Assembly (NCBI GenBank): GCA_919902775.1
Contig: CAKKRJ010000007.1
Span: 62,001 to 126,000, forward strand
DNA: 64,000 nt
Direction of reading: 5' to 3'
Source: Burkholderiaceae bacterium
GTDB taxonomy: Bacteria > Pseudomonadota > Gammaproteobacteria > Burkholderiales > Burkholderiaceae_C
The notes under the pieces: generated by a model
Told to the model about the DNA's origin: nothing
Database searches by the model: none
Seen by the model: the letters and a program-made list of their open reading frames with translations, nothing else
Made by a program: the position numbers and the translations under genes
Shown here: in pieces, positions 17,861-26,572 of the stretch
How the letters are laid out: each line of letters begins with the position of its first letter
How positions within the stretch are numbered: position 1 is the stretch's first letter

Positions 17861-18055
17861 TCAAACTTTCGGAGTCTTGCAGGTGTTGATACCCAGCAGG
17901 CTGTAAGGGGGGCACCAGCCCATCAGGCCTGTGGCCAAGGGCACCAGGCCCAGCCAGCCCCACCAGCCAACGGTGCCCGTTGCGGCCAATGCGATCAGCA
18001 CAAGCCCTGCCACGATGCGGATGACGCGTTCGATGCTGCCAATGTTTTTGTTCAT
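17861..18055 (-). CDS. small DUF2892-type inner-membrane protein
   Basis: This 64-residue protein, from the ATG at 18055 (MNKNIGSIERVIRIVAGLVL), has two membrane helices and ends in WCPPYSLLGINTC, the signature of the DUF2892/YgaP membrane-domain family. The conserved Cys pair near the end is typical. The function is unknown; relatives often sit with sulfur or metal genes. It lies between the Spy-like protein and the copper chaperone in the same direction. Confidence 0.88.
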   Translation of the reverse strand: MNKNIGSIERVIRIVAGLVLIALAATGTVGWWGWLGLVPLATGLMGWCPPYSLLGINTCKTPKV

Positions 18056-18080
18056 GTGAATGCTCCCTTGGGTTAAAAAA

Positions 18081-18278
18081 TCAGTCCGCAACGCGGTAGC
18101 CTTCGCCGGCAATGGCTTGGGCCAGGGCTTCGCGGGGTTGCTCAGAATCGACCTGCACTTTGTTTTGTGTGCGGTCGATCATGATTTTGGCTTGTGCATC
18201 CAGGGCCAGCAAGGCCTTAGTAACCGCTTTTTCGCAGTGGCCGCATGTCATGCCTTCAACGTTGAAAATCTGGTTCAT
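18081..18278 (-). CDS. copZ: copper chaperone, CopZ-like HMA-domain protein
   Basis: This 65-residue single-domain protein has the metal-binding loop GMTCGHCEKAV at residues 8-18, the CxxC of the heavy-metal-associated fold, and the usual closing GEGYRVAD. It would carry Cu(I) in the cytoplasm and hand it to the ATPase encoded divergently. The ATG at 18278 is chosen; an upstream in-frame extension to 18350 would overlap copA. The 65-base spacer to copA (18279-18343) must hold both promoters; I could not identify a CueR-type operator there. Confidence 0.9.
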   Translation of the reverse strand: MNQIFNVEGMTCGHCEKAVTKALLALDAQAKIMIDRTQNKVQVDSEQPREALAQAIAGEGYRVAD

Positions 18279-18343
18279 GATGTCACCTATAAATAAACCT
18301 TCACGGATATATTCTAAGCATAGTCCAGCATGAAACAACCGAC

Positions 18344-20563
18344 ATGACACAGATCAATACCCATCTTCCCAGCAGTGATACCGAGATGGACATCGGCATT
18401 GGCGGCATGACCTGCGCTTCGTGTGTGGCGCGGGTAGAAAAAGCGCTCAACAAGGTGCCAGGCGTGGTCTCGGCCAGCGTGAATCTGGCCACCGAAACCG
18501 CCCGCATTCGCGTGGCATCTGCCGAAACCACCGATGCCCGTTTGCGCCGTGCCATCCGCGATGCTGGTTACGAGCCGCGTGCGCTGGAAGTGGCGGAGGC
18601 GGAGGCCAACAATGCCTCGCCTTGGGCCGGTTTTGCACCTGTGGGGTTCGGCTTGCTGTTGTCCATCCCGTTGGTGTTGCCCATGCTGGCCGATTTGTGG
18701 GGCCAACACTGGATGCTTCCTGCCTGGATGCAATTTGCGCTGGCCACCCCCGTGCAATTCATTTTGGGCGCGCGTTTTTACAAAGCCGGCTGGTATGCAC
18801 TCAAGGCGCTGACAGGCAACATGGATTTGCTGGTCGCTTTAGGCACCACGGCCGGCTGGTTGTTGTCGGTGTGGCTGTGGCTCACGGCGCACGAAGGCCA
18901 TGTTCCGCACCTGTACTTTGAAGGTTCGGCCGTGGTCATTACCTTGGTCATGCTTGGCAAATGGCTGGAGGCGCGTGCCAAACGCCAGACCACTGAAGCC
19001 ATCCGTGCCTTGCACGCCCTGCGGCCCGATAAAGCGCACTGGATCAGCGAGGAAGGCGAAGTCGATGTGCCGGTGGACGAAATCCTGACGGGGGACCTGA
19101 TCGTGGTGCGCCCGGGTGAGCGCATTCCACTGGACGGGGAATTGGTCGAAGGCCAGACCCAGGTCGATGAATCCATGCTGACCGGTGAGCCTCTGCCCGT
19201 GTCCAAAGCCGTGGGTGCGCAGCTCACGGGTGGTGCCATCAATGGCGATGGTCGCGTGCTGATGCGCGTGACTGCCGTGGGACACGAGACTGTGCTCTCG
19301 CGCATCATCCGGCTGGTGGAAGACGCGCAAGCCGCCAAGGCCCCCATTCAACGGATGGTGGACAAGGTGTCCGAGATTTTTGTCCCGGTGGTGCTGGTGG
19401 TGGCCATGGCCACGCTGGCCGCCTGGATGTTCACAGGCGCTGACTTTGAAAAGGCCCTCATCCACGCCGTGGCGGTGCTGGTGATCGCCTGTCCTTGCGC
19501 GCTGGGCCTGGCCACACCCGTGGCCATCATGGCGGGCACCGGGGTAGCGGCCAAATACGGCATCCTGATCAAAGACGCGCAAGCGCTGGAAATGGCACAC
19601 CGCGTGCAAACCGTGGCCTTTGACAAAACCGGCACCCTGACCGTGGGCCAGCCACGGCTGACCCAGCAGGTGGCGGCCCCTGCACAGGACCTGGACACCG
19701 TGCTGACCTGGGCCGCCTGTGTGCAAAGCGGCAGCGAACACCCGCTGGCCCGTGCGGTGGTGAGTGCGGCCAAAACGCAAGGCCTGAACCTGTCTGCTCC
19801 CACCGATCTGAGCGCGGTGCCGGGCCGTGGCGTGCAAGCCACGCTGGCAGGTCGTCAACTGCTGTTGGGCAGCCTGCGCTGGTTGCAGCAAGAAGGCCTT
19901 GACACCACCTTGTGGGCCGCCGAAGTGCCTGCCTTGCAAGCGCAAGGGGCGACCTTGTCGGCGCTGGCCGAACGCACCGCCACAGGCGTGCAAGGCCTGC
20001 TGCTCTTGGCCTTTGGCGACGAGCCCAAGGTGGGGGCTGCCGAAGCCCTTGTGGCTTTGCGCGCGCGCGGGCTGAAACTGGTGATGATTTCAGGCGACAA
20101 CCTGGCCGCGGCCGAGGCCATGGCGCGTCGCCTGGGTCTGCGTCCGGAAGAAGGTGAAGTGCGGGCCGATGTGCTGCCCGGTGACAAGGCTGCACAGGTG
20201 CTGCAATTGCGCGAAGGTGGGCGTATCGTGGCCATGGTGGGCGATGGCGTGAACGACGCCCCCGCACTGGCCGCCGCCGACGTGGGCCTGGCCATGGGCA
20301 ATGGCACCGATGTGGCCATGCACGCCGCAGGCATCACCCTCATGCGTGGCGACGTGGCGCTGGTGGGTGCGGCGCTCGACATTTCGGCGCGCACGGTGGC
20401 CAAGATTCGGCAAAACCTGTTTTGGGCTTTCGCGTACAACGTGGCGGGCATTCCGCTGGCGGCGTTGGGTTACCTGAACCCGGTGATCGCCGGGGCGGCC
20501 ATGGCGCTCAGTTCGGTCAGTGTGATGAGCAACGCCCTGTTGCTCAAGCGCTGGAAGCCTTGA
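18344..20563 (+). CDS. copA: P1B-type copper-exporting ATPase
   Basis: This 739-residue ATPase pumps Cu(I) out of the cytoplasm. One N-terminal HMA domain carries [15 protein letters not shown] (residues 21-35). About eight membrane helices follow, with the intramembranous metal motif [11 protein letters not shown], the phosphorylation site FDKTGTLT, a [10 protein letters not shown] nucleotide motif and [16 protein letters not shown]. The TGEPLP actuator loop is present. The CPC motif together with the CopZ neighbour supports copper over zinc or cadmium. It is divergent from copZ. Confidence 0.95.
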   Translation: MTQINTHLPSSDTEMDIGIGGMTCASCVARVEKALNKVPGVVSASVNLATETARIRVASAETTDARLRRAIRDAGYEPRALEVAEAEANNASPWAGFAPVGFGLLLSIPLVLPMLADLWGQHWMLPAWMQFALATPVQFILGARFYKAGWYALKALTGNMDLLVALGTTAGWLLSVWLWLTAHEGHVPHLYFEGSAVVITLVMLGKWLEARAKRQTTEAIRALHALRPDKAHWISEEGEVDVPVDEILTGDLIVVRPGERIPLDGELVEGQTQVDESMLTGEPLPVSKAVGAQLTGGAINGDGRVLMRVTAVGHETVLSRIIRLVEDAQAAKAPIQRMVDKVSEIFVPVVLVVAMATLAAWMFTGADFEKALIHAVAVLVIACPCALGLATPVAIMAGTGVAAKYGILIKDAQALEMAHRVQTVAFDKTGTLTVGQPRLTQQVAAPAQDLDTVLTWAACVQSGSEHPLARAVVSAAKTQGLNLSAPTDLSAVPGRGVQATLAGRQLLLGSLRWLQQEGLDTTLWAAEVPALQAQGATLSALAERTATGVQGLLLLAFGDEPKVGAAEALVALRARGLKLVMISGDNLAAAEAMARRLGLRPEEGEVRADVLPGDKAAQVLQLREGGRIVAMVGDGVNDAPALAAADVGLAMGNGTDVAMHAAGITLMRGDVALVGAALDISARTVAKIRQNLFWAFAYNVAGIPLAALGYLNPVIAGAAMALSSVSVMSNALLLKRWKP

Positions 20564-20588
20564 GGCGCGGCTGAAAAACCAGCCATCC

Positions 20589-20602
20589 TTGACATGCGTC
20601 AT
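20589..20602 (+). promoter_or_regulatory. FNR/DNR-like box upstream of the hemerythrin gene
   Basis: TTGACATGCGTCAT matches the Crp/Fnr-family pattern TTGAT-N4-GTCAA at eight of ten defined positions and has perfect TGAC/GTCA half-sites. Its centre is 63 bases before the ATG. A class II arrangement would put the start of transcription near 20637, after a weak CAGACT -10 element. Confidence 0.45.
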
Positions 20603-20658
20603 GGTGCGCTGGGTCACAAAACGGCAGACTGAAAACATCCATTCACCGGAGTTTTTCC

Positions 20659-21240
20659 ATGCCACGCCACAGTGCCCTTCAAATCATCCGCGACGAACAC
20701 GCCTCTTTGGCGGCCATGCTGCAGTCCATGCGCATGCTGGTCCAGCGCGGTCCAGCGGACGATCGACGCCAGTTCTTTGATGTGGTGCGCGCCATGCTGT
20801 TTTACATCGATGAATTCCCGGAGCGCCTGCACCACCCCAAGGAGTCGGACCTGTTGTTCCCCAAGGTCGTGAAGCTGGCGCCGAAAGTGATGGGCGCCAT
20901 TGACAGGCTGGAGCGCGACCACCAGGTTAGCGAAAAAGCCGCCCGCGACCTGCAACACCTGTTGCTGGCTTGGGAGCTGTTGGGCGAGGGGCGGCGTGTG
21001 GCGTTTGAAGAGGCGTTTGAGAAATACGTCAGCTTCTACCTGGAGCACATGGGGCTGGAAGAAAGCGCCATCCTGCCTGAAGCCGTGCGTTGTTTTTCGC
21101 CCGAGGACTGGCGTGAGCTGGACGAGGCGTTTGCGCAAAATGCCGACCCGCTCACAGGCCATTACCCGCCCACGCAAGAATTCGAAAAACTGTTCAGCCT
21201 GATCGTGACCCGCGCACCCTCACCCATTGGCTTGGGTTGA
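20659..21240 (+). CDS. hemerythrin HHE-domain protein
   Basis: This 193-residue helical protein has the cation-binding hemerythrin pattern: HASL near residue 14, ERLHHPKESDLLFP (residues 55-68), ERDHQVSE and YLEHMGLEESAILP. These His and Glu residues are placed to hold a di-iron centre. Relatives bind O2 or NO, or help repair iron-sulfur clusters under nitrosative stress. The ATG follows CACCGGAG at a good distance. Its position downstream of copA and a DNR-like box suggests control by oxygen or NO rather than by copper (inference). Confidence 0.88.
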   Translation: MPRHSALQIIRDEHASLAAMLQSMRMLVQRGPADDRRQFFDVVRAMLFYIDEFPERLHHPKESDLLFPKVVKLAPKVMGAIDRLERDHQVSEKAARDLQHLLLAWELLGEGRRVAFEEAFEKYVSFYLEHMGLEESAILPEAVRCFSPEDWRELDEAFAQNADPLTGHYPPTQEFEKLFSLIVTRAPSPIGLG

Positions 21241-21254
21241 GGGTCTCACGGTTT

Positions 21255-21899
21255 TCAGAACATCCATTTGGTCCCGAGGGTCACCAGGTTTTGACCGGCC
21301 TGGCGACCCACGCTGGCATCCAGTTGCAGCTTGGGCAGGATGTTGGTGCGCACGCCAACGGCCCAGGTGGGCTTGTCGTGCTCTTGTCCGTAAGTTTCCA
21401 CATGCGCGGTGATTTCACCGAATGTGCGTTCCCAAGCCAAGCCCCAGGTGCCGACGCGTTGACGGCTTGAAAAATCAAGCGCCCCCAGATTGGTGTGCAG
21501 GCTGCCCAATGTGGCGTGGTTGCAGGTGAACAAGGCATTCACGTAGCCCTTGGACGACTCGCCGCTGGTGCGGGCCGTGCCCAGAACCGCGCCCCAATTG
21601 CAGCCGTTGTCCTGTGCTTCGGTGAGGCGGAATTTGGCTTGAACATTCGTTGTTTCAAGCCCCGTTTTCTGCTCGCGTGCGATGCCCGCGCCCAGTTCCA
21701 GGTTCTTCATCGGCGCATAGGCGGGTGCCACGGTCCAGCTGCGTGAGCCGTCCGGGGCTCACGTCCACCAGCCCTCCACATGGCCTTCTCCCACCTCGTT
21801 GACATTGGCGTCGTCCACGGTCAAAGGGCGGCCGGCTTGAGCCTGGAAGGCGCACAACAGGCCCATCAAAAGGAAAACGGCTTTGTATTGGTTTGACAT
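21255..21899 (-). pseudogene. outer-membrane beta-barrel-like protein interrupted by an in-frame TGA
   Basis: A signal peptide frame starts at the ATG at 21899 (MSNQYKAVFLLMGLLCAFQA then QAGRPLTVDDANVNEVG) and reaches a TGA at 21759-21761, codon 47. The very same frame continues without break to 21255, with sensible protein (SRSWTVAPAYAPMKNLELGAG then beta-rich text to a terminal TKWMF). A C-terminal aromatic residue and alternating polar/hydrophobic strands fit an outer-membrane barrel of about 210 residues. The simplest reading is a CGA-to-TGA nonsense change or a base error. A GTG at 21731 could restart translation, but without a signal peptide. It starts just after the Old Yellow Enzyme stop. 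Confidence 0.8.
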
Positions 21900-21904
21900 G
21901 TGTC

Positions 21905-23038
21905 TCATAAAACAGTGCTTGTAGGAAGAAAAGGATAGTCGGTATAGCCCGTGTCATCGCCACCGTAAAAAGTCTTGCGATCAGGGGTGTTGAATGGGCC
22001 GCCTTGCCGCAAACGTGCAGCCAGATCGGGATTGGCGATGAAGGGGCGACCAAACGCCACCAGATCGGCGCCTTCTGCCAGCGCTTGCTGGGCCATGGGT
22101 AAATCGTAGCCGTTGTTCAGCATCCAGGCACCGTGCCCACCGGCGCTGCTGTAAGCCTGGCGCAGCGCCGCGTAATCAAAAGCCTGTGGGCCTTGTTGGT
22201 GGTCACGGGCTGCACCGGTCGAGCCCTCGATCACATGCACATACGCCAGCCCCATCGGGCCCAGCAAACGGGCCACGTGTTCAAACAAGGGCTGGGGCTG
22301 ATCATCGTGGGCATCGTTGGCCGGCGTCACGGGCGAGATGCGGATGCCGGTGCGATCACCGCCAATTTCGTCGACCACGGCGGCCATCACCTCGTGCAGG
22401 AAACGGGCACGGTTGTCGATGGCACCCCCATAAGCATCGCCGCGCTGGTTGCTGCCGCTGCGCAGGAACTGGTCGATCAGGTAGCCGTTGGCGGCGTGCA
22501 CCTCGACACCGTCAAAGCCGGCGGCGATGGCGTTGGCGGCCGCTGCGCGGTAGTCCTGCACGATGCCGGGCAACTCGTTGGCTTGGAGCGCGCGCGGGGC
22601 CGAGGTGTCCACGAACTGCGCTTTGCCGTCGATCAGCAGCACTGTCTTGGTCTTGGCGGTGAGGGCCGAGGGTGCCACCGGTGCGCCGCCGCCCGGTTGC
22701 AAACTGGTGTGCGACACCCGGCCCACATGCCACAGCTGCATCACGATTTGGCCGCCTTCGGCGTGCACCGCGTCGGTCACCTGCTTCCACGACGCGACTT
22801 GCGCCTGGCTCCAGATGCCCGGCACATCGGCATAGCCCTGGCCTTGGTGGCTGATGGCGGTGGCTTCGGTCACGATGAGTCCGGCCCCTGTGGCCGGGTT
22901 GGCGCGTTGCCGGTAATAAGCGGCCATGCGGGCATTGGCCAGCGCACCGGGCGCGCGGTTGCGGGTCAGTGGGGCCATCACGATGCGGCTGGCCAGATGC
23001 AGGCCACCGGCCTGGCAGGGATCAAACAAAGTGGTCAT
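21905..23038 (-). CDS. Old Yellow Enzyme family alkene/N-ethylmaleimide reductase
   Basis: This 377-residue FMN protein reduces activated C=C bonds and nitro compounds with NAD(P)H. The opening LFDPCQAGGLHLASRIVMAP and PLTRNRA are typical, as are QLWHVGRVSH, FDGVEVHAANGYLIDQFLR (active-site His-Ala-Ala-Asn) and the FMN-phosphate loop VAFGRPFIANPDL. The ATG at 23038 (MTTLFDP) is chosen over a longer frame overlapping the aldolase gene. It follows the aldolase-like gene by 35 bases in the same direction. The natural substrate is unknown. Confidence 0.93.
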   Translation of the reverse strand: MTTLFDPCQAGGLHLASRIVMAPLTRNRAPGALANARMAAYYRQRANPATGAGLIVTEATAISHQGQGYADVPGIWSQAQVASWKQVTDAVHAEGGQIVMQLWHVGRVSHTSLQPGGGAPVAPSALTAKTKTVLLIDGKAQFVDTSAPRALQANELPGIVQDYRAAAANAIAAGFDGVEVHAANGYLIDQFLRSGSNQRGDAYGGAIDNRARFLHEVMAAVVDEIGGDRTGIRISPVTPANDAHDDQPQPLFEHVARLLGPMGLAYVHVIEGSTGAARDHQQGPQAFDYAALRQAYSSAGGHGAWMLNNGYDLPMAQQALAEGADLVAFGRPFIANPDLAARLRQGGPFNTPDRKTFYGGDDTGYTDYPFLPTSTVL

Positions 23039-23073
23039 GGGGGTGTTCAAAAATGGACATTCAAAAGCGTGGA

Positions 23074-23859
23074 TCAAAGGGCGTAATCAGGACTTTCGCG
23101 CTGCAATTTTCGCAGCAAGGACGGCCACACAAAGGCCCCGCCCAGGCCCCCGGTTTGTACGCGTGAGGCATGAGCCACACCGTCCAGGATGCGCGGGTCC
23201 ACGGCGGTCAGGCCCTCTGCGCCCGCTTGCCCGGCCAAGGCATCGACCTGGATGCGGCAGGTGTTTTCGAACGTGTACATCGACAGGAAGGCATCGGCCA
23301 CCGTTTGGCCCACCGTGAGCAGGCCATGGTTGCGCAGCATCAGGAAATTGGCGTGGCCCAGATCGGTCTGGAGGCGGGCTTTCTCGTCGTCGCGGATCGC
23401 CACACCTTCGTAGCCGTGGTAGGCCAGTGACGCCAGCACAAACATGCTTTGCTGGCTGATGGGCAGCACGCCCTGTTTTTGCGCGCTCACCGCCACGCCA
23501 GCGCGCGTGTGGGTGTGCAGCACACACCCGGCATCAGGCCGCACTTCGTGCACCGCACTGTGAATCACAAAGCCCGCTGGGTTGACCGGAAAAGGGCTGT
23601 CGTGCAGTTTGTTGCACTGCATGTCCACCTTGATCAGGCTGGACGCGGTGATCTCGTCAAACATCAGGCCATAGGGGTTGATGAGGAACTGGTGTGCATC
23701 ACCCGCCACCGAGTGCGGCAGCTTGGCACTGATGTGGGTGAAGACCAGATCACTCCAGCCATACAGCGCCACCAGGCGGTAGCAAGCGGCCAGGTCCAGG
23801 CGCAACTGCCATTCGTCGGGGTGAACGCTGTCTTTCAAGCCAGGAATTTCAAACGTCAT
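23074..23859 (-). CDS. class II aldolase/adducin domain protein
   Basis: This 261-residue protein starts MTFEIPGLKDSVHPDEWQLR. It carries the class II aldolase metal site (CVLHTHTRAGVAVSAQ) and LMLRNHGLLTVG with a third histidine; FTHISAKLP forms the early strand. Relatives include fuculose-phosphate aldolase and decarboxylases, but many, like this one, lack a defined reaction and are called class II aldolase/adducin family proteins. The ATG at 23859 is preferred to the upstream ATG at 23952, which lies beside the REP repeats. It is probably co-transcribed with the Old Yellow Enzyme gene. Confidence 0.87.
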   Translation of the reverse strand: MTFEIPGLKDSVHPDEWQLRLDLAACYRLVALYGWSDLVFTHISAKLPHSVAGDAHQFLINPYGLMFDEITASSLIKVDMQCNKLHDSPFPVNPAGFVIHSAVHEVRPDAGCVLHTHTRAGVAVSAQKQGVLPISQQSMFVLASLAYHGYEGVAIRDDEKARLQTDLGHANFLMLRNHGLLTVGQTVADAFLSMYTFENTCRIQVDALAGQAGAEGLTAVDPRILDGVAHASRVQTGGLGGAFVWPSLLRKLQRESPDYAL

Positions 23860-23951
23860 GACAGGCTCCGGGGCAAAAAATTGGAGGCACCAGCTTAACC
23901 ATTGGCGGGGCAAAGAATTGACCTGTTGGAGACTGGGTTCGGCATGTCGCA

Positions 23952-24050
23952 TGCATTCGCGCGCGGGGGCGCGCTGCCACAGCGCTTCGGGGGGCAGGGT
24001 TCAGGGATTTTTGTGGGAGGCCGCCCCTGCGGCCGAAGCTTGTTCTTTCA
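23952..24050. repeat. REPIN-like element (copy B): two inverted REP units
   Basis: The left unit (23952-23981) begins TGCATTCGCGCGCGGGGGCG and ends CCACA. The right unit (24012-24050) begins TGTGGGAGGCCGCCCCTGCG and continues GCCGAAGC. The left unit's reverse complement follows the right unit's consensus (TGTGG.AG..CGCCCC.GCG..CGAA.GC), so the two are head to head across about 30 bases. This occupies most of the 210-base gap between argP and the aldolase gene. Confidence 0.85.
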
Positions 24051-24070
24051 AGGACAAGGCAGGGGTGCCG

Positions 24071-24967
24071 TCACAGGGCTTGCAATTGCGCCTGGGCCGC
24101 TTGCTGCACCACGCGGCTCAGGCCGTCCAGCAGCGCGGACGCCACCCGTGTTTCCTGCCAGTACAGGGGCACGTCCAGCGGGGTGTCCGGCACCAGCGCG
24201 ATCAGTGTGCCGTCGGCCAGCAGCGGCGCGATCAGGTCTTGCGGATGCAAGCCCCAGCCCATGCCCGCCAGGGCAGCGGTGACAAAGGCCTGGGACGATG
24301 GCAGGGTGTGCTGCGGCAGGTCCACATGCCGATGGCACAGGCGCCGCACCCAGCGGGCCTGCAACGCGTCCTTGTTGTTGAACACCAGGCTGGGCGCCAA
24401 GGCCAGGCTGCCGGGCGTCACGCCCCCTTGAAAGTGGCGCGCCCAAAACGCCGGACTGGCCGCCGCGATGTAGCGCATGGCGCCCAGTGCCCGGCTGTTG
24501 CAGCCGGTGGCCGGGCGGGCGGTGGCCGTGACGGCGGCCAGCACCGTGCCACGGCGCAGCCATTCGGTGGTGTGGTCTTCGTTGTCCACCGACACGTCCA
24601 TTAAGACCGGGGCCTGGGCGGCAAAGGCCGACAGGGCGGGGGCAAACCAGGTGGCCAGACTGTCGGCGTTCACCGCAATCGGCAAGTGCACCCGGGCGGG
24701 CCCTTCAGGGGCCAGTGCGGGCAGTGCGCCCTGCAATTCCTGCTCTAACAACTGCACCCGGTCCACGTGCTGGCACAGGCGCCGCCCCATGTCGGTGGCC
24801 AGGCAAGGCTGGCCGCGCACCACCAGCGCACACCCCACGCGCTCTTCGAGCAGCCGGACGCGTTGAGAGATCGCCGATGGCGTGACATGCAGTGCGCGCG
24901 CCGCGCGTTCAAAACTGCCCTCGCGAACAACAGCACAAAGCGCAGACAGCGCAGCGTAATCGAGCAT
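24071..24967 (-). CDS. argP: LysR-type regulator ArgP (IciA)
   Basis: This 298-residue regulator has the LysR winged helix at its N-terminus (DYAALSALCAVVREGSFERA then LHVTPSAISQRVRLLEE) and a two-lobed effector-binding domain. ArgP proteins sense lysine and arginine and activate the exporter argO. The assignment rests on the start MLDYAALSALCAVV, typical for ArgP, and on the divergent LysE/ArgO gene 75 bases away. The ATG at 24967 is the start; the longer upstream frame runs through argO on the other strand and is spurious. Confidence 0.92.
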   Translation of the reverse strand: MLDYAALSALCAVVREGSFERAARALHVTPSAISQRVRLLEERVGCALVVRGQPCLATDMGRRLCQHVDRVQLLEQELQGALPALAPEGPARVHLPIAVNADSLATWFAPALSAFAAQAPVLMDVSVDNEDHTTEWLRRGTVLAAVTATARPATGCNSRALGAMRYIAAASPAFWARHFQGGVTPGSLALAPSLVFNNKDALQARWVRRLCHRHVDLPQHTLPSSQAFVTAALAGMGWGLHPQDLIAPLLADGTLIALVPDTPLDVPLYWQETRVASALLDGLSRVVQQAAQAQLQAL

Positions 24968-25042
24968 GAAGTTAATTTTACTAATGTGAATGAAGTAAAG
25001 ACAGTTTGCCTTCATGTGCTCGGGCTGGCAAGCTCCCGTCCC

Positions 25043-25690
25043 ATGAACTTCTTTGACACACTTTCTCCCGCCTGGCCTGTGTTTGCCCAGGGCTTGGCCC
25101 TGAGTCTGGGCCTGATCGTCGCCATTGGCGCACAAAACGCCTTCGTGCTGCGCCAAGGCCTGCGCCGGGAACATGTGGTGGCGGTGGTGGCGTTCTGTGC
25201 GCTGGCCGATGCCTTGCTGATCGCGGCGGGGGTGTTGGGCATGGCACAGGCCTTGGGCGAGCGCCCCGGACTGGCCCGCGCGTTGGCGTTGGCCGGTGCG
25301 GTCTTTTTGGCGGTGTATGGCTGGCAGGCCTTGCGTCGGGCCCGGCATGCACACCAGCTGACCGCCTCCGAGGGCACGCCGGGCCTGAGCTTGCGTGCTG
25401 CTGTGCTGCAGGCGGCGGCGTTCACCTTGCTCAATCCGCATGTTTATCTGGACACGGTGTTGCTGGTGGGCAGCATCGGTGCGCAGCAGCCGCCGGCTTT
25501 GCAAGGCGCGTTTGTGGCGGGGGCCAGTGTGGCCAGTTTGATGTGGTTCAGCGCACTGGGCTTGGGTGCCCGCTGGCTGGCCCCGCTGTTTGCCCGGCCC
25601 CGGGCGTGGCAGGTGTTGGATGCGCTGATCGGGGCGACGATGTGGCTGTTGTCCGGCCTGTTGGTGCGCCACGTCTTGGCGGGTCTGTAA
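25043..25690 (+). CDS. argO: LysE/ArgO family arginine/lysine exporter
   Basis: This 215-residue membrane protein starts MNFFDTLSPAWPVFAQGLAL and has the family motif GLIVAIGAQNAFVLRQGLRRE and, mid-protein, AAAFTLLNPHVYLDTVLLVG. The GAQNAFVLRQ signature separates LysE/ArgO from the RhtB type seen twice near parA. It exports basic amino acids, under control of the divergent argP. The true start is the ATG at 25043; the upstream extension reads through the intergenic region and argP. Confidence 0.93.
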   Translation: MNFFDTLSPAWPVFAQGLALSLGLIVAIGAQNAFVLRQGLRREHVVAVVAFCALADALLIAAGVLGMAQALGERPGLARALALAGAVFLAVYGWQALRRARHAHQLTASEGTPGLSLRAAVLQAAAFTLLNPHVYLDTVLLVGSIGAQQPPALQGAFVAGASVASLMWFSALGLGARWLAPLFARPRAWQVLDALIGATMWLLSGLLVRHVLAGL

Positions 25691-25739
25691 CTGTATTCAT
25701 GTGGCTGGGCGAGGCCCCGGAGCATGAAAAACTGCAGGG

Positions 25740-25819
25740 TGCATTCGCGCGCAGGGGCGCGCTCCCACAAGGCGCCCGGTTTTGGTGAGAGGCCGCCCCT
25801 GCGGCCGAATGCTGTTCGG
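25740..25819. repeat. REPIN-like element (copy C): two inverted REP units
   Basis: The left unit (25740-25769) begins TGCATTCGCGCGCAGGGGCG and ends CTCCCACAA. The right unit (about 25785-25819) reads GGTGAGAGGCCGCCCCTGCG then GCCGAATGCTGTTC. Structure and consensus are the same as copy B 1.8 kb away, with a shorter spacer. It lies just after the argO stop, between convergent genes. Confidence 0.85.
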
Positions 25820-25825
25820 GGCCCG

Positions 25826-26245
25826 TCAGACCCTGCTCAGACTGCCCAGAATCGCCAGCAGTTGGGTGGTGTTGATCAGAATGGCCGACTGGTGGATTTT
25901 GCGGAAGGCCGGAATGGCCGCGACTTCATTGGCCAGGATCTGGGGGGCGAGTTGCTCCATCTTGGGGATGAATTGGTTGCGCAGCAGCAGGGTCAGGGCG
26001 GCGATGGCGCACGCGCCAATGGCCAAGGCGGGGCGCCCTGCCAGTGCGTAGCTGATGGTCGTGCCCACCGCGGTGGTGAGCGCGATTTTGTAATAGGTGA
26101 GGTAGAACGACCGGATGAACCGCGCATCCACGGGGTTGTCGTGCTTGAGGGTGAGCAGCGGGATCGATCCGAGTAAAAAATAAGCGGTGACCGCCAGCAA
26201 GGCGACGGTGAAAAACAGCGCGATATTCTGAGGTTGGAGCAGCAT
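25826..26245 (-). CDS. small multi-pass membrane protein of unknown function
   Basis: This 139-residue protein starts MLLQPQNIALFFTVALLAVT and has about three hydrophobic helices (to about residue 85), followed by a more polar C-terminal part (NQFIPKMEQLAPQI, then RKIHQSAILINTTQLL) that ends in another apolar segment. I do not recognise the family. A frame of this length with its own ATG, and normal composition, supports a real gene. It is read in the same direction as the YkgJ-type gene, 36 bases downstream of it. Confidence 0.7.
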   Translation of the reverse strand: MLLQPQNIALFFTVALLAVTAYFLLGSIPLLTLKHDNPVDARFIRSFYLTYYKIALTTAVGTTISYALAGRPALAIGACAIAALTLLLRNQFIPKMEQLAPQILANEVAAIPAFRKIHQSAILINTTQLLAILGSLSRV

Positions 26246-26281
26246 GGTTTGGTACGGGGATGAGGTGCGTATGTTCGGACA

Positions 26282-26572
26282 TCAGTCCGGCCGAGTCAAC
26301 GCCTCCAGTCGCATCAGATAAGCGTGGGCAAACAGCCCGCCGTCGTCGTGCGGGCCGCACATGTCCCATGCGGCTTGCAGTTGCCCGCACACCGCCGGGC
26401 GGTCGGCTTGGCCAAAGATTTTGCAACGCCGTTGCGCATCCAGCTGCACGCAAGGCACGCCCGCAGGTTTGCCGTCAGGCATGCCTGGGATGGGCGAGGA
26501 GATGGACGGGGCAATGCAGCACGCGGCGCAGCCCGCACGACAAGCCAGCACGAGCGGCGGGCGCAAATTCAT
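26282..26572 (-). CDS. YkgJ-type cysteine-cluster protein (possible zinc/iron binder)
   Basis: This 96-residue protein starts [20 protein letters not shown] and carries [22 protein letters not shown], and further Cys in RPAVCGQLQ and WDMCGP. Such spaced cysteines define the YkgJ family, thought to bind a metal cluster; no reaction is known. The ATG overlaps the MltA stop (ATGA), so its translation is coupled to mltA. Upstream frame extensions run inside mltA and are rejected. Confidence 0.87.
   Translation of the reverse strand: MNLRPPLVLACRAGCAACCIAPSISSPIPGMPDGKPAGVPCVQLDAQRRCKIFGQADRPAVCGQLQAAWDMCGPHDDGGLFAHAYLMRLEALTRPD

Noticed and set aside
18279-18343. CueR-type operator between copZ and copA
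   Set aside because: I could not find a convincing long-spacer promoter with the dyad expected of CueR.
24968-25672. Upstream extension of argP through argO
   Set aside because: It reads antisense to argO and adds low-complexity Arg/Gln text; ArgP starts at MLDYAALSALCAVV.
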